From an uncultured Chloroflexota bacterium (GTDB lineage Bacteria; Chloroflexota; Dehalococcoidia; Lucifugimonadales; CAJWER01): a DNA stretch of 29,497 nt. The DNA lies in assembly GCA_913030785.1 (NCBI GenBank), contig CAJWER010000006.1, positions 1-29,497 on the forward strand, in the 5' to 3' direction. The position numbers were made by a program, and so were the translations under genes. Shown here in pieces: positions 9,011-17,743 of this stretch. The notes under the pieces are model-generated. The model made no database searches. It worked only from the letters and a program-made list of their open reading frames with translations, and had not been told where the DNA came from. Positions within the stretch are counted from its first letter, which is position 1, and each line of letters starts with the position of its first letter.

Positions 9011-10246
9011 GCGATCACCGCGAATCAATCTCCAGCTATAGAGCATACCTGCCATCAGGCAGGCCCCGGCAGCAAACAGCCCCGGAACGATCCACCCCAT
9101 GACAAAGAGATCCACGGCATAACCATGCCAGAGTGCGGGCCAGCCGAGGATGACTCCCACCGTTGCCAAGCAGAGGTAGGGCCCGAAGGCCATCTCTGTC
9201 TGGCGTGTCAGGATCAGTTGCACCAGCCCAACCACGACACCTGCCAGCGGTGCCAGGAAGAAGATCAGCAGGGCAGCCTGCCAGCCCACGAAGGCACCGA
9301 TCATCCCCAGCAGCGTGACATCGCCGAAACCCATTGCCTCTCGCCCCAGGGACCAACGCGATACCAGCCGCACAATCCAGACGACCAGTCCGCCGCCGGC
9401 AAGCCCTACCAGTGCCGTCAGCAGGCCGATCCAGGAATCTCCTCCCAATCGCCAGGTCACCAGGATCCCCAGCCAGCCAGCCATGGCAATCATCGCCAGT
9501 CTTGTGGCAACAGGCCTGGGCCAGCGGTCCCGAGCGGACCTCGTGCGTCGAGCGGGGCGAACCATGCTGGCAAACATGTAGCGAATTCCCTTGAACAGGC
9601 CATGGCGAAGGGTACAGACCTTGGGCATCAGCGCCATACACCAGAGGCCATAAATCGCCAGCGCATAAAGCAGCCCGCGAACACCAAAAAGCCAATCCGG
9701 GGTCGGAGAGGGTGTGGTGACAAGAATCGGAGTGACCATCCCCTGGACCACCACCGGGAGACGAGAAAGGGGAAATGTCACGGCAAGCACCAATGCCAGC
9801 AGTGTGCCGCTGATCGTGACCTGGTCCGGTATCGTCTGCTCATCCAGGTCGATGAATGTTGCCACGCTCAGTAATGCCAGCAGGCTGCACCAGGTCAAGA
9901 TGCGGGGCACAACCACCGTGTTCCAGGGAGAGGCTCCGGCAACGTCCCCGGGCAGGACCCGGTCTGCCGAGAGCCAGCAACCGATGCTGACACAACAAAT
10001 CCCCATGATCAGTTCGATCATGGCCGGACGCACCCAGTAGCCACGCCCATGCAATCGCGACTCGCGTCTCAGCCCAAGCCAGCCGACCACCGGCAGGTAA
10101 TCGCTCCAGCGACGATCGGCCGCCTCCTGCAGGGGTTCCGACCAGGGTCCAATCGAACGGGGCGTCCACGCCAGGCGGTAAATGCCACGATTGACCTGTG
10201 AACCGAGGAGCAGTCCTATCAGGGCCAGGCCGATGATCATATCCAT
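9005..10246 (-). CDS. Prepilin peptidase, A24 family (PilD/GspO-like)
   Basis: This is a polytopic inner-membrane aspartic peptidase that cleaves type IV prepilin or type II secretion pseudopilin leaders. The two catalytic Asp lie in FIDLDEQTIPD (about residue 130) and MGFGDVTLLGMIGAFVGWQA (about residue 310). The N-terminal methylase-like region is recognisable (YLPVVGWLGLRRESRLHGRG, then RPAMIEL) but lacks the Cys pairs found in classical PilD. At 413 residues it is longer than the usual 250-290; the excess is between the two catalytic Asp, where a basic insert (RPARRTRSARDRWPRP) is followed by further membrane helices. It is last in a probable run aroDE-aroK-prepilin peptidase. Confidence 0.85.
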   Translation of the reverse strand: MDMIIGLALIGLLLGSQVNRGIYRLAWTPRSIGPWSEPLQEAADRRWSDYLPVVGWLGLRRESRLHGRGYWVRPAMIELIMGICCVSIGCWLSADRVLPGDVAGASPWNTVVVPRILTWCSLLALLSVATFIDLDEQTIPDQVTISGTLLALVLAVTFPLSRLPVVVQGMVTPILVTTPSPTPDWLFGVRGLLYALAIYGLWCMALMPKVCTLRHGLFKGIRYMFASMVRPARRTRSARDRWPRPVATRLAMIAMAGWLGILVTWRLGGDSWIGLLTALVGLAGGGLVVWIVRLVSRWSLGREAMGFGDVTLLGMIGAFVGWQAALLIFFLAPLAGVVVGLVQLILTRQTEMAFGPYLCLATVGVILGWPALWHGYAVDLFVMGWIVPGLFAAGACLMAGMLYSWRLIRGDRL

Positions 10247-10257
10247 ATCGACCCCCC

Positions 10258-10791
10258 TTACCTCCCGCCAGATGGTTGCAAATCAAGCCAGGCAACAATC
10301 TTCCCGGCGACCTCTTTCGGAGTACTCTGGTCGGTGGGCATCACCAGGTCGGCACACTCCTGGTAAACCGGCACGCGTTCCTCCAGCAACCGGCGGACCT
10401 CCTCCTCTCCTCCTCCCAGGACGAGATCAGGACGCCTCGAGGAGGTCATCGGGTCCTTCCCCAGCCGCTCGAGGATCGTTTCCACGGTCGCGGTCAGCCA
10501 GACCATCGGCCCGGTTCCACGAAGCACGTCCCGGTTCGCCGTGGAAATCACGGCCCCTCCTCCAAGTGCGACAATGTGCTTGTCGAGCCCGCTGCACTGG
10601 CAGAGGGCCTGGTATTCCCGCTCCCGGAATCCCACTTCTCCAAGGCTGGAAAAAATCTCGGCGATGGACATGCCTGTCTCTTTCTCCACCAGCTGGTCGG
10701 TATCCAGCAAGGGCCACTGGAGCAGCCCGGCCAGCAGGTCGGCAACGGTGGATTTCCCCGTGGCCCGGTAACCTGTCAGGTAGATATTCAT
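10258..10791 (-). CDS. aroK: Shikimate kinase
   Basis: It phosphorylates shikimate at the 3-hydroxyl using ATP, the fifth step of the shikimate pathway. The 177-residue protein has the Walker A motif GYRATGKST at about residues 7-15, LDTDQLVE with the Mg and shikimate Asp, FRERE with the shikimate-binding Arg, LGGGAV in the middle, and the SSRRPDL lid region. The length is normal. It lies 65 nt downstream of aroDE and 11 nt upstream of the prepilin peptidase gene, so the three are probably transcribed together. Confidence 0.95.
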   Translation of the reverse strand: MNIYLTGYRATGKSTVADLLAGLLQWPLLDTDQLVEKETGMSIAEIFSSLGEVGFREREYQALCQCSGLDKHIVALGGGAVISTANRDVLRGTGPMVWLTATVETILERLGKDPMTSSRRPDLVLGGGEEEVRRLLEERVPVYQECADLVMPTDQSTPKEVAGKIVAWLDLQPSGGR

Positions 10792-10856
10792 GGCAGCCTC
10801 TTGGGAAACGTCTCAGCGACTCCATTATACGCACCGCCCTCGCTGCGCCTGACTGT

Positions 10857-12341
10857 TTAACGGCGGGCAGCCCCGATCATCTCTATCACTTTTTCCCGCA
10901 TCACCTGTTGCGGTGCCTGGGAACCCGTGAAAAGTGCGAATTGAAGTGCTGCCTGGTGGATGAACATGTCCACTCCGGTGATCGATCGACATCCTCGTTC
11001 ACGAGCCATCTTGACGAGCAGGGTCTGTTCCGGATTGTAGACGGTATCGAAAACAATCATCTGCCTGTCCATCGCGGACGCATCGTAGGGAGACTCGTCC
11101 ACGTTGGGGTGCATCCCAACCGGGGTTCCATTGATGAGAATCTGGGCCTTGACATCATGTCTCTTGTCCCATGGGATGGCCTCGCTTTCCAATCGCTTGG
11201 CCAGTTGATCGGCACGCTCAAAGGTGCGGGATGCAATCACCAGGCGAGCTCCTGCTTTCTTCAGACCTTCGCCAATCGCCATGGCTACGCCGCCGGCGCC
11301 CAAAAGCAGGACGACACGGTCTTTCAGCCAGTCGGATTGCGGGTCTCGCGCCGCTGCCAGCGCCAGGGTTTCCATCGCCGCCTTCTGGTCCGTGTTGTAG
11401 CCGATCCGCTTGTCTCCATCGAAGATAATCGTGTTCACAGCCCCGATGGCGCGAGCTGCCGGGTCCACATCGGTCAACAGTGGAATGACTGCCTCCTTGT
11501 GAGGGATCGTGACACTCAGTCCACGCACACCGAGTTCCGGACATTCCGCGATGAACTCCTTGAGGCTCTCACGTGGCACCCGGAAGGGAACATAAACCCG
11601 GTTCATCTGCTGGTCCCGGAAGGCGGCATTGTGGATCGCCGGGCTGAGGCTATGGCCCACTGGATCAGCAATCACGCCAAAAACCTCTGTCTCACTGTTG
11701 ATCGAATCGTAATCGTACATGCCATTCATTTGCTCGAAGCTCAACTGCCCTGGCGCCAGGGCCCGCTCGTGATGAAAAGTGGCGTAGGAGAAAGGCGAGC
11801 CGAACTTTCCCGCCAGGATACGTGTCGGCACACCAATCTCACCCATGGCAATCCCGATCGTGGGAACCGTGCTATCCCGGACCAGTCGCAAGATCCGCAG
11901 GTAATCATGCGTGTTGTGGGCCAGCGTGGCAATTTTCACGATGTCCGCATCCAGGCTGGCCAGATGCTTATGGAGTTCCTGCAGATCATCCGGAGTTTCC
12001 TCGAAGTTGTGACGGCTGATGATCCTCTTGGTCGATCCATAGCGGGGAATCTTGTCAGCCACGTCATCTTCCAGGTCGACGTAGTCCACTCCGTCGGCAA
12101 TCGCCGCCCGCAACATCATCAATCGCTGCTCCTCGGTCCCTCCCCACTTGCCACCATCACGGGCGCGGCGGCAGGTTGCCACCACCGGACAGGGACGATC
12201 GGTCAACAATCGCTTGAAGTTGACGTTCCTGCGAATGTAGTCAAGCCGTAACTCAACCAGCTCCGCTCCCTGTTCGACCAGGTGGCGGTGTTCGAGAATC
12301 ACTTGCTTGTGGCGGCCTCGCCCAATACTTACACAGATCAT
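10857..12341 (-). CDS. aroDE: Bifunctional 3-dehydroquinate dehydratase (type I) / shikimate dehydrogenase
   Basis: The 494-residue fusion catalyses dehydroquinate to dehydroshikimate and then NADPH-dependent reduction to shikimate. Residues 1 to about 215 are type I dehydratase: ELVELRLDYI, the catalytic His in IISRHNFEETP, and the Schiff-base Lys in ADIVKIATLAHN. From about residue 225 comes shikimate dehydrogenase: VFGVIADPVGHSLSPAIHN, VTIPHKEAV with the catalytic Lys, GAVNTIIF, GYNTDQKA with the catalytic Asp, LLGAGGVAMAI for NADP binding, and INGTPVGMHP. The same domain order is known in plants and in some bacteria including planctomycetes and chlamydiae. aroK directly follows, so three consecutive pathway steps are encoded together. 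Confidence 0.95.
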   Translation of the reverse strand: MICVSIGRGRHKQVILEHRHLVEQGAELVELRLDYIRRNVNFKRLLTDRPCPVVATCRRARDGGKWGGTEEQRLMMLRAAIADGVDYVDLEDDVADKIPRYGSTKRIISRHNFEETPDDLQELHKHLASLDADIVKIATLAHNTHDYLRILRLVRDSTVPTIGIAMGEIGVPTRILAGKFGSPFSYATFHHERALAPGQLSFEQMNGMYDYDSINSETEVFGVIADPVGHSLSPAIHNAAFRDQQMNRVYVPFRVPRESLKEFIAECPELGVRGLSVTIPHKEAVIPLLTDVDPAARAIGAVNTIIFDGDKRIGYNTDQKAAMETLALAAARDPQSDWLKDRVVLLLGAGGVAMAIGEGLKKAGARLVIASRTFERADQLAKRLESEAIPWDKRHDVKAQILINGTPVGMHPNVDESPYDASAMDRQMIVFDTVYNPEQTLLVKMARERGCRSITGVDMFIHQAALQFALFTGSQAPQQVMREKVIEMIGAARR

Positions 12342-12400
12342 AAATTATTGAACCGTTTTCTTTTACGCTTCCTGGCTCACCGGTCTTTTCCAGACTAGCT

Positions 12401-12418
12401 GGGAACCGCTAGGTTCTC
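12401..12418 (-). other. Small stem-loop over the mutL stop codon
   Basis: GGGAACC (12401-12407) pairs with GGTTCTC (12412-12418) around a GCTA loop, seven pairs with one G-T wobble, overlapping the mutL stop. No T-run follows, so it is at most a weak pause or RNA-stability element between mutL and aroDE. Confidence 0.25.
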
Positions 12419-14226
12419 AAGAAACGACGATCCAGTTCCTCCCGACTAAAAACGAGAGCTGTTGGCCGGCCGTGGGGACAGTGATGCGCATCCTCGCAGA
12501 GATGACGTTGTTCCAGGAGTGCCGTCACCTCCTCCACCGAGAGAGGATCTCCTGCTTTTACTGCCCCCTTGCATGCCATTAAGTGGAGCAGTTCATCGAG
12601 CAGGTCACGGGCCTCTGGGGGTTCTGCCCCCTCTAGCATCTTATCGGCAACATGGCGAATTAACTCCGCCGGATTTGCCCGTCGCAGCATGGCAGGATAA
12701 CTGGTCACCAGCACCGTGTTACCACCAAAAGATTCCACATCCAGGGAGAGTTGTGCCAGGCTGTCGGCAACCTCCAATACGGCTGCCGCCTCATCGGCTG
12801 TCATCTCCACAGGCTCGGGCACCAGCAGGGGCTGTTTTTCAAGTCCTCCCTCATCGACGCGCGAACGAAGTTGCTCATAGAGAATCCGTTCATGCAGAGC
12901 ATGCTGATCAATGACTACCATCCCCTCGTCATTCTCGGTGACCAGGTACCGCTGATGAAGCTGGACTCCCAGGGGACTGACCGACGGACGTTGGGGTTCC
13001 GCCGGCAGCTCACCGGCCTCGATCTGCTCCGAAGGATCCTCCACACGAAACTTGCCCGCAAAGACCTCGGCCCATTCACCCCGTTGTGACCGGGCTTCTC
13101 CACCAAAAGGTTCGGGCAGGCCGGCCGCGATCACCGGTGGCCTGGAAAGTGGCAGGCGAGGAGTGGATGGCAGATCATCCTGTCGCGAAGCTGCTTCCCG
13201 GGCCTGGTCACCAGGCATCGCTACGTGCCTGGTCAGGTCCATGGAAAGAAACGTCTCACGCAGCGTGGAAAGTAACTGGCGATAGAGCTGACGACCATCC
13301 TGGAATCGAACTTCCAGCTTGGTTGGATGCACATTCACGTCCACATCCTCCGCCGGCATCTGCAACATCAGGAACCCGATCGGGTGACGGCCGTGTAACA
13401 ACAGGCCCCGGTATGCCTCCCCCAGAGCATGCTGCAAGGAACGGTCCCGAATATGGCGACCGTTGAGGAAGAGGTACTGCATGCGATTGTTCGATCGGCT
13501 AAACGCCGGATCCGCTACATAACCGCTCAAGCGGACACCATCGATCTCGCTTGTGACCGCTACCAGGCCATCGGCGAGGTCACGACCGAAAAAATGAGCA
13601 ATTCGATCTCGCCAGTCGTCCACCGGCGGAAGATCATGGGTCTTCTTTTCACCGCGCGAGAGAGTCATGTGCACGCCGGGGTTCGGCAGGGCGATCCGTG
13701 TGAAAGCCTCTGACACGTGCCCCGACTCGGTCTGTACCCTGCGCAGGAACTTGCGACGTACCGGCGTGTTAAAGAAAAGATTACGGACCTCTACCGTGGT
13801 TCCGATTGGGCACCCACAGGGTTCCAGCGGGGAAAGGCTGCCACCGTGGACCGCAAGCTGCACACCACTTTCATGCCCCTCTTGCCGGCTCCTTAGAATC
13901 AACTGGCTCACCTCGCTGATCGATGCCAGCGCTTCACCACGAAAGCCAAGTGACTCCACTTGAAACAGGTCATCCGCATCCTGGATCTTGCTCGTTGCAT
14001 GACTCGCGACGGCCAGCAGCAACTGGTCAGCTGCAATCCCACAACCGTTGTCTGAAACACGTACCAGCTCCGTCCCCCCCTGCTCAACATGCACATCGAT
14101 ACGGCTCGCGCCGGCATCGATACTGTTCTCCAGGAGTTCCTTGACGACACTTGCCGGTCGTTCAATCACCTCACCCGCAGCAATCTTGTTGACCACCGAG
14201 GGCGTTAACTGCTTGATATCCGCCAT
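12409..14226 (-). CDS. mutL: DNA mismatch repair protein MutL (endonuclease type)
   Basis: MutL links MutS mismatch recognition to strand removal. The 605-residue protein has the GHKL ATPase motifs in order: KELLENSIDAGA, VSDNGCGI, SHATSKI and LGFRGEAL (residues about 35-105). The C-terminal domain has the metal-binding endonuclease motif DQHALHERILYE, ACKGAVKAGD, and the terminal CPHGRPT. So it is the nicking kind of MutL used by bacteria without MutH. I start it at the ATG at 14226 (MADIKQLTPSVVNKIAAGEV) to match the family; an upstream in-frame GTG/ATG adds 9 unlikely residues. It begins 23 nt after the response regulator stop. Confidence 0.96.
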   Translation of the reverse strand: MADIKQLTPSVVNKIAAGEVIERPASVVKELLENSIDAGASRIDVHVEQGGTELVRVSDNGCGIAADQLLLAVASHATSKIQDADDLFQVESLGFRGEALASISEVSQLILRSRQEGHESGVQLAVHGGSLSPLEPCGCPIGTTVEVRNLFFNTPVRRKFLRRVQTESGHVSEAFTRIALPNPGVHMTLSRGEKKTHDLPPVDDWRDRIAHFFGRDLADGLVAVTSEIDGVRLSGYVADPAFSRSNNRMQYLFLNGRHIRDRSLQHALGEAYRGLLLHGRHPIGFLMLQMPAEDVDVNVHPTKLEVRFQDGRQLYRQLLSTLRETFLSMDLTRHVAMPGDQAREAASRQDDLPSTPRLPLSRPPVIAAGLPEPFGGEARSQRGEWAEVFAGKFRVEDPSEQIEAGELPAEPQRPSVSPLGVQLHQRYLVTENDEGMVVIDQHALHERILYEQLRSRVDEGGLEKQPLLVPEPVEMTADEAAAVLEVADSLAQLSLDVESFGGNTVLVTSYPAMLRRANPAELIRHVADKMLEGAEPPEARDLLDELLHLMACKGAVKAGDPLSVEEVTALLEQRHLCEDAHHCPHGRPTALVFSREELDRRFLRT

Positions 14227-14249
14227 CTTTCTATTACCGCCTGTGCCTG

Positions 14250-15650
14250 TCAAAGATCATATTCCTTCAACTTCCGGTAAACCGTTCTCGCGCCGATTCC
14301 GAGGATGCGAGCAACCTCTTCCCGGTTTCCACCCGCAAGCCGGAGCGTCTGCTCGTAAGCCCATTTCTCGATCTCCGTCAGCGGCTGCCCAATCAGCTCG
14401 ACAGGGCCATCGGCTGACGAGGAAACAACCGGTTCTCCGTCCGCCAGGTCCGGAGGCAGGTCATCCATGTCGAGCACCCCATCGGTGTCCAGCACCACCA
14501 TGCTCTCAACCGTGTTGCGCAGTTGCCGCACGTTGCCCGGCCAGTCATGCTGGTACAGTTTCTTGGTTACCGCCGGCGTCACTGTCTTGATCGACTTGTC
14601 ATGGTGGCTGGCCAGGGACCGGCGGAAATGGTCGACCAGCGGTATGATATCGTCTCGCCGCTGTTTCAGGCTGGGAAGGGCAATCGTAACGACCTTTAAC
14701 CGGTAATAGAGGTCCTCCCGGAAAGTCCCGTCGGTAATCGCTTCCTCCAGGCTGCGGTTTGTCGCTGAAATCAACCGCACGTTGACATGGATGGGTTGAT
14801 TGTCCCCCACTCGAGTTATCGAATGGTCCTCGAGGACCCGCAACAGCTTGATCTGGGTTGCCAGGGGCATGTCTCCCACCTCGTCCAGGAAAAGGCTCCC
14901 GCCATGGGCATATTCAAAGGCCCCCGTGCGGTCAGCATGGGCGTCAGTATAAGCCCCCTTCACATGCCCGAACAATTCGCTTTCGACCAGGTTGTCGGCC
15001 ACCGCGGCACAGTTGATTGGGACCAGACGCTTCCCCTTGCGCGGGCTATTCTGGTGGATCGCCTGGGCGATCAGTTCCTTGCCCGTTCCACTCTCCCCGG
15101 TAATCAGGACCGTGGCGTCAGTCATAGCGACCCGCCGCACCTGGTCGATCACTTGCTTCATCTCCTCGCTGGCGAAGATGATTCCCTCAAACCCGAATTT
15201 CTCGTCCAGACGCTGGTTCAGCTCCAGGTTGTCACGCCGCATCAGGACCGCTTCTACCGCCCGCTTGACAACCGCTCGCAGACGTCTGGGAGTGATCGGT
15301 TTTTCCAGGAAGTTGTAAGCTCCAAGCTGCATCGCTTCGACGGCCAGTGGCACCGAGGCATGGCCGGTTACCATCACCACCTGGGCATCGGGAAGCACCT
15401 CGACCGCGGTCGAAAGCACTTCCATGCCATCCACCTCGTTCATGACCAGGTCGGTAATGACGATGTCATAATTCCCCTCCTGGATCTGCTTCTTCCCCGC
15501 GGGACCCGATGTCGACTTCGTGCACTCGTAGCCGTCCCGCTGAAGGCTCTCAACCATCGCCTGGGCATGGGCCTTGTCGTTATCCACGATGAGGATTCGA
15601 ATCGCCAGAGGCTGTGCCTCCTGTGGCGGCTGGTCGGTATTACTTGCCAT
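14250..15650 (-). CDS. Sigma-54-dependent response regulator, NtrC family
   Basis: The 466-residue protein has three domains. The receiver (about 18-130) shows ILIVDNDKAHAQ, the phospho-acceptor Asp in DIVITDLVMNEVDG, and EKPITP. The AAA+ domain (about 155-395) has Walker A GESGTGKELIAQAIH, Walker B GGSLFLDEVGDMP and the arginine-finger region FREDLYYRLKVV. The C-terminal Fis-type helix-turn-helix ends in VARILGIGARTVYRKLKEYD. The sigma-54 contact loop reads GAYTDA instead of canonical GAFTGA. It follows the histidine kinase gene after 48 nt, so the two are almost certainly a cognate pair. Targets are unknown. Confidence 0.93.
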   Translation of the reverse strand: MASNTDQPPQEAQPLAIRILIVDNDKAHAQAMVESLQRDGYECTKSTSGPAGKKQIQEGNYDIVITDLVMNEVDGMEVLSTAVEVLPDAQVVMVTGHASVPLAVEAMQLGAYNFLEKPITPRRLRAVVKRAVEAVLMRRDNLELNQRLDEKFGFEGIIFASEEMKQVIDQVRRVAMTDATVLITGESGTGKELIAQAIHQNSPRKGKRLVPINCAAVADNLVESELFGHVKGAYTDAHADRTGAFEYAHGGSLFLDEVGDMPLATQIKLLRVLEDHSITRVGDNQPIHVNVRLISATNRSLEEAITDGTFREDLYYRLKVVTIALPSLKQRRDDIIPLVDHFRRSLASHHDKSIKTVTPAVTKKLYQHDWPGNVRQLRNTVESMVVLDTDGVLDMDDLPPDLADGEPVVSSSADGPVELIGQPLTEIEKWAYEQTLRLAGGNREEVARILGIGARTVYRKLKEYDL

Positions 15651-15698
15651 GCTGATGATAATACCGGATCAGGGGAAAAGCGGCCATAACCGCTGGGT

Positions 15699-16433
15699 TT
15701 ACTCGGGCAGACGGGCAGGAGCTGGAAACTCCAGGATGAACTTTGTCCCCTGCCCCAGCTCGCTCTGGACACCAATTCGACCACCGTGCGCTTCAACTAC
15801 CTTGCGTGCCAGCAGGAGCCCCAGTCCCGATCCACCCTCCTTGGTCGTGTAAAAAGCGTCGAACATCTTTCTTGCTGTTGTTGCCGCCATGCCGCAACCA
15901 GAGTCAATCAATTCCAGGGCAACCCCATCTCGCGTCTGGCGGGTAATCACAGTCAACTCACCCCCGTTGGGCATCGCCTCCATGGCATTTTTAACCAGGT
16001 TCAGAATCGCGGCATGGAGCGTCTGGGATTCCAGCCGGATACTGGGAAGCTTGTTGTCGAGGTACCGGATAACCTCCACCCCCTGTTCACTCGACTGGGC
16101 GGCAAACAGGTCCAGTACCCGCTCGATCTGCTCGTTAAGACTGCCTGGCACCAGCTCAAGTTCGCGTAAACGAGCAAACTTGATGAAGTCATTAAGCAGC
16201 TTTTCCAGCCGCGTACACTGGTCCTGGACCACCTGCATCTTTCCGAGAGCACGATGGTCCTGCGGGGTGTCCGACTCTTCGAAATCCTCCGCCAGCAATT
16301 CCATGTTCATGCGGATCACGGAAAGCGGGTTCTTGATCTCGTGAGCCAGGCTGCTGGCCAACTGGGCCAGTTCCTGGTAACTGGCCTGCAGTTGATCACT
16401 CTCCGGCTCCGCATATTCGGAGGAAACGTCCAT
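15699..16433 (-). CDS. Two-component sensor histidine kinase, short NtrB-like
   Basis: This 244-residue kinase consists almost only of the catalytic core. The H-box is SSLAHEIKNPLSVIRMNMEL (about residue 30), followed by the N-box LVKNAMEAMP, G1 LIDSGCGMA, and G2 GGSGLGLLLARKVVEAHGG. There is no membrane helix or sensor domain, so it should be cytosolic and take its signal from a partner. I use the ATG at 16433 (MDVSSEY) because AGGGGA lies just upstream. Short kinases of this kind paired with a sigma-54 regulator are familiar in planctomycetes. It is the last complete gene before the left join, so I cannot exclude that a longer N-terminus was cut off. Confidence 0.9.
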   Translation of the reverse strand: MDVSSEYAEPESDQLQASYQELAQLASSLAHEIKNPLSVIRMNMELLAEDFEESDTPQDHRALGKMQVVQDQCTRLEKLLNDFIKFARLRELELVPGSLNEQIERVLDLFAAQSSEQGVEVIRYLDNKLPSIRLESQTLHAAILNLVKNAMEAMPNGGELTVITRQTRDGVALELIDSGCGMAATTARKMFDAFYTTKEGGSGLGLLLARKVVEAHGGRIGVQSELGQGTKFILEFPAPARLPE

Positions 16434-16500
16434 TACTCGTCCCCTACGATCTCGACATTCCTGGATCAAACCAGAATCTCGCTACTCAATCGTCGCTGCC
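16434..16500. other. Probable join between bacterial and eukaryote-type sequence
   Basis: Left of this interval are compact bacterial genes. Right of it an SPPP-coding repeat opens directly and continues into a gene with no visible start. Nothing between resembles an attachment site, transposon end or target duplication. The exact breakpoint is not visible; 16,470-16,495 is most likely. Confidence 0.7.
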
Positions 16501-17728
16501 ACTGTCGCTGCCACCGTCGCCGCCACTGTCGCCGCCACCGTCGCCGCCACCGTCGCCGCCACCTTCGCCTCCTCCACCCTCTCCGTCGCCTCCTCCACCC
16601 TCTCCACCACCACCGTCGCCGCCACCTTCGCCGCCGCCACCCTCCCCGTCGCCTCCTCCACCCTCTCCGCCACCCACTCCACCGCCGCCGTCGTACCCCA
16701 CCCTGTCCGTCGACCAACCCACCGGTACACAGCGTCCCTCGTCCCTACCCACCACCAAGTCATCGTCCCGTATAGACCTCGACGCTTCGCAGAGTGCACC
16801 TGCTTCGTCCGGTATCACATGCTACGGCGAGATCGTGACGTACGAAGAGTATTTTTACGCGCCTTCCAATTCTTCGATAGCCGACCTCGCCACGTACACA
16901 CACATGTTCACAGACTACATGAACTCGTCAAACGTGACGCTGATCAATATTACAGCGACGCCTGGGCTGACTCTGGAGTTCCTGGAGCATAAGAGAGAGT
17001 ACTTTGGAGAGGGAACGCACCCGTCACCGCCGACGCCACCACCCCATGTGGGAAATCCGTACACAGAGCCGTCGTTGTTCGACGAGAACCATATGCGTTT
17101 GAATATGCCACTCGCGGTGGAAATACTGTCCTTTAGTCCCTCCGACCGGTACCACATTGCGGGAAAGATGCGCGGCGACCCTGTTGGTATGCCTTCCAAT
17201 CACTTGGATCGTGCAAACTGTACGCACGATGACGCGGTGCTAGTGAAGATAGACGCGCGCGTTCTCATACGGTCAGAAGACGCGCGCACCGAATTTCTCA
17301 TGCGAATGTACGGAACTACGATCGACGCGGCCTTCAAGCGCTTCGACGTGCGTGGATGCTTTACGGAGCGTACTCATAACATACGACGCGAGTGCGACGC
17401 TGCGCCATCTCCTCCTCCTAAGAGCGACTGGGTTCGCCCACCGTCACCACCGGCATTCGTCTACGAGACGATCACTCTCGCGACCGCCACTGGGTCTTCA
17501 GCGCTCTTTTGCCTGATCAGTGCAGTGTGCTGTATGGGCGTAGGCAGGCGCATTAGACGACCTGGAAATATCTCGCGCGCGGTACACACAAGCGAAACAC
17601 GCGTAAGTGTCCCCCCACCACTCTTTCGGACCACGTCGCCGGCACCGGTGCCGGTGGTGAAGACGGCGAACACTGCATTCTATTTTAATGGGCGTGCCAC
17701 TCGGTACAACCCTGTGGATAGGCGGTAG
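16490..17728 (+). CDS. SPPP-rich type I membrane glycoprotein-like protein, 5'-truncated
   Basis: The frame runs open from the left join without a convincing start and gives about 412 residues. Residues 1 to about 65 are SPPP and SPPPP repeats as in algal cell-wall (pherophorin-like) and large-virus surface proteins. A globular part follows with possible N-glycosylation sites (NSS, NVT, NIT) and scattered Cys, then two further Pro-rich linkers (HPSPPTPPPH; RPPSPPAF). A single hydrophobic segment lies near the C-terminus (ATGSSALFCLISAVCCMGVG) followed by RRIRR, so the tail should be cytosolic. The signal peptide would have been upstream of the join. Function unknown; a virion or host surface glycoprotein is an inference. 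The GTG at 16835 is not needed as a start in a eukaryotic gene. Confidence 0.6.
   Translation, partial: SSLPLSLPPSPPLSPPPSPPPSPPPSPPPPSPSPPPPSPPPPSPPPSPPPPSPSPPPPSPPPTPPPPSYPTLSVDQPTGTQRPSSLPTTKSSSRIDLDASQSAPASSGITCYGEIVTYEEYFYAPSNSSIADLATYTHMFTDYMNSSNVTLINITATPGLTLEFLEHKREYFGEGTHPSPPTPPPHVGNPYTEPSLFDENHMRLNMPLAVEILSFSPSDRYHIAGKMRGDPVGMPSNHLDRANCTHDDAVLVKIDARVLIRSEDARTEFLMRMYGTTIDAAFKRFDVRGCFTERTHNIRRECDAAPSPPPKSDWVRPPSPPAFVYETITLATATGSSALFCLISAVCCMGVGRRIRRPGNISRAVHTSETRVSVPPPLFRTTSPAPVPVVKTANTAFYFNGRATRYNPVDRR
16499..16690 (+). repeat. Imperfect (CCGCCACCGTCG)n-type repeat coding SPPP
   Basis: A low-complexity run built of CCR-CCR-TCG-type codons. Open frames on the other strand through it are shadows of the periodicity. 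Its proximity to the join makes it a plausible site of misassembly. Confidence 0.85.
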
Positions 17729-17743
17729 ACCCATGAACAGTGT

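Noticed and set aside
10182..12251. 689-residue + strand ORF opposite aroDE and aroK
   Set aside because: Antisense shadow of GC-rich genes; the - strand genes carry all catalytic motifs.
16466..16818. Long - strand and off-frame ORFs through the SPPP repeat (Gly/Arg-rich, Val/Glu/Ala-rich readings)
   Set aside because: They are period-3 shadows of the repeat; only the + frame continues into ordered protein sequence.
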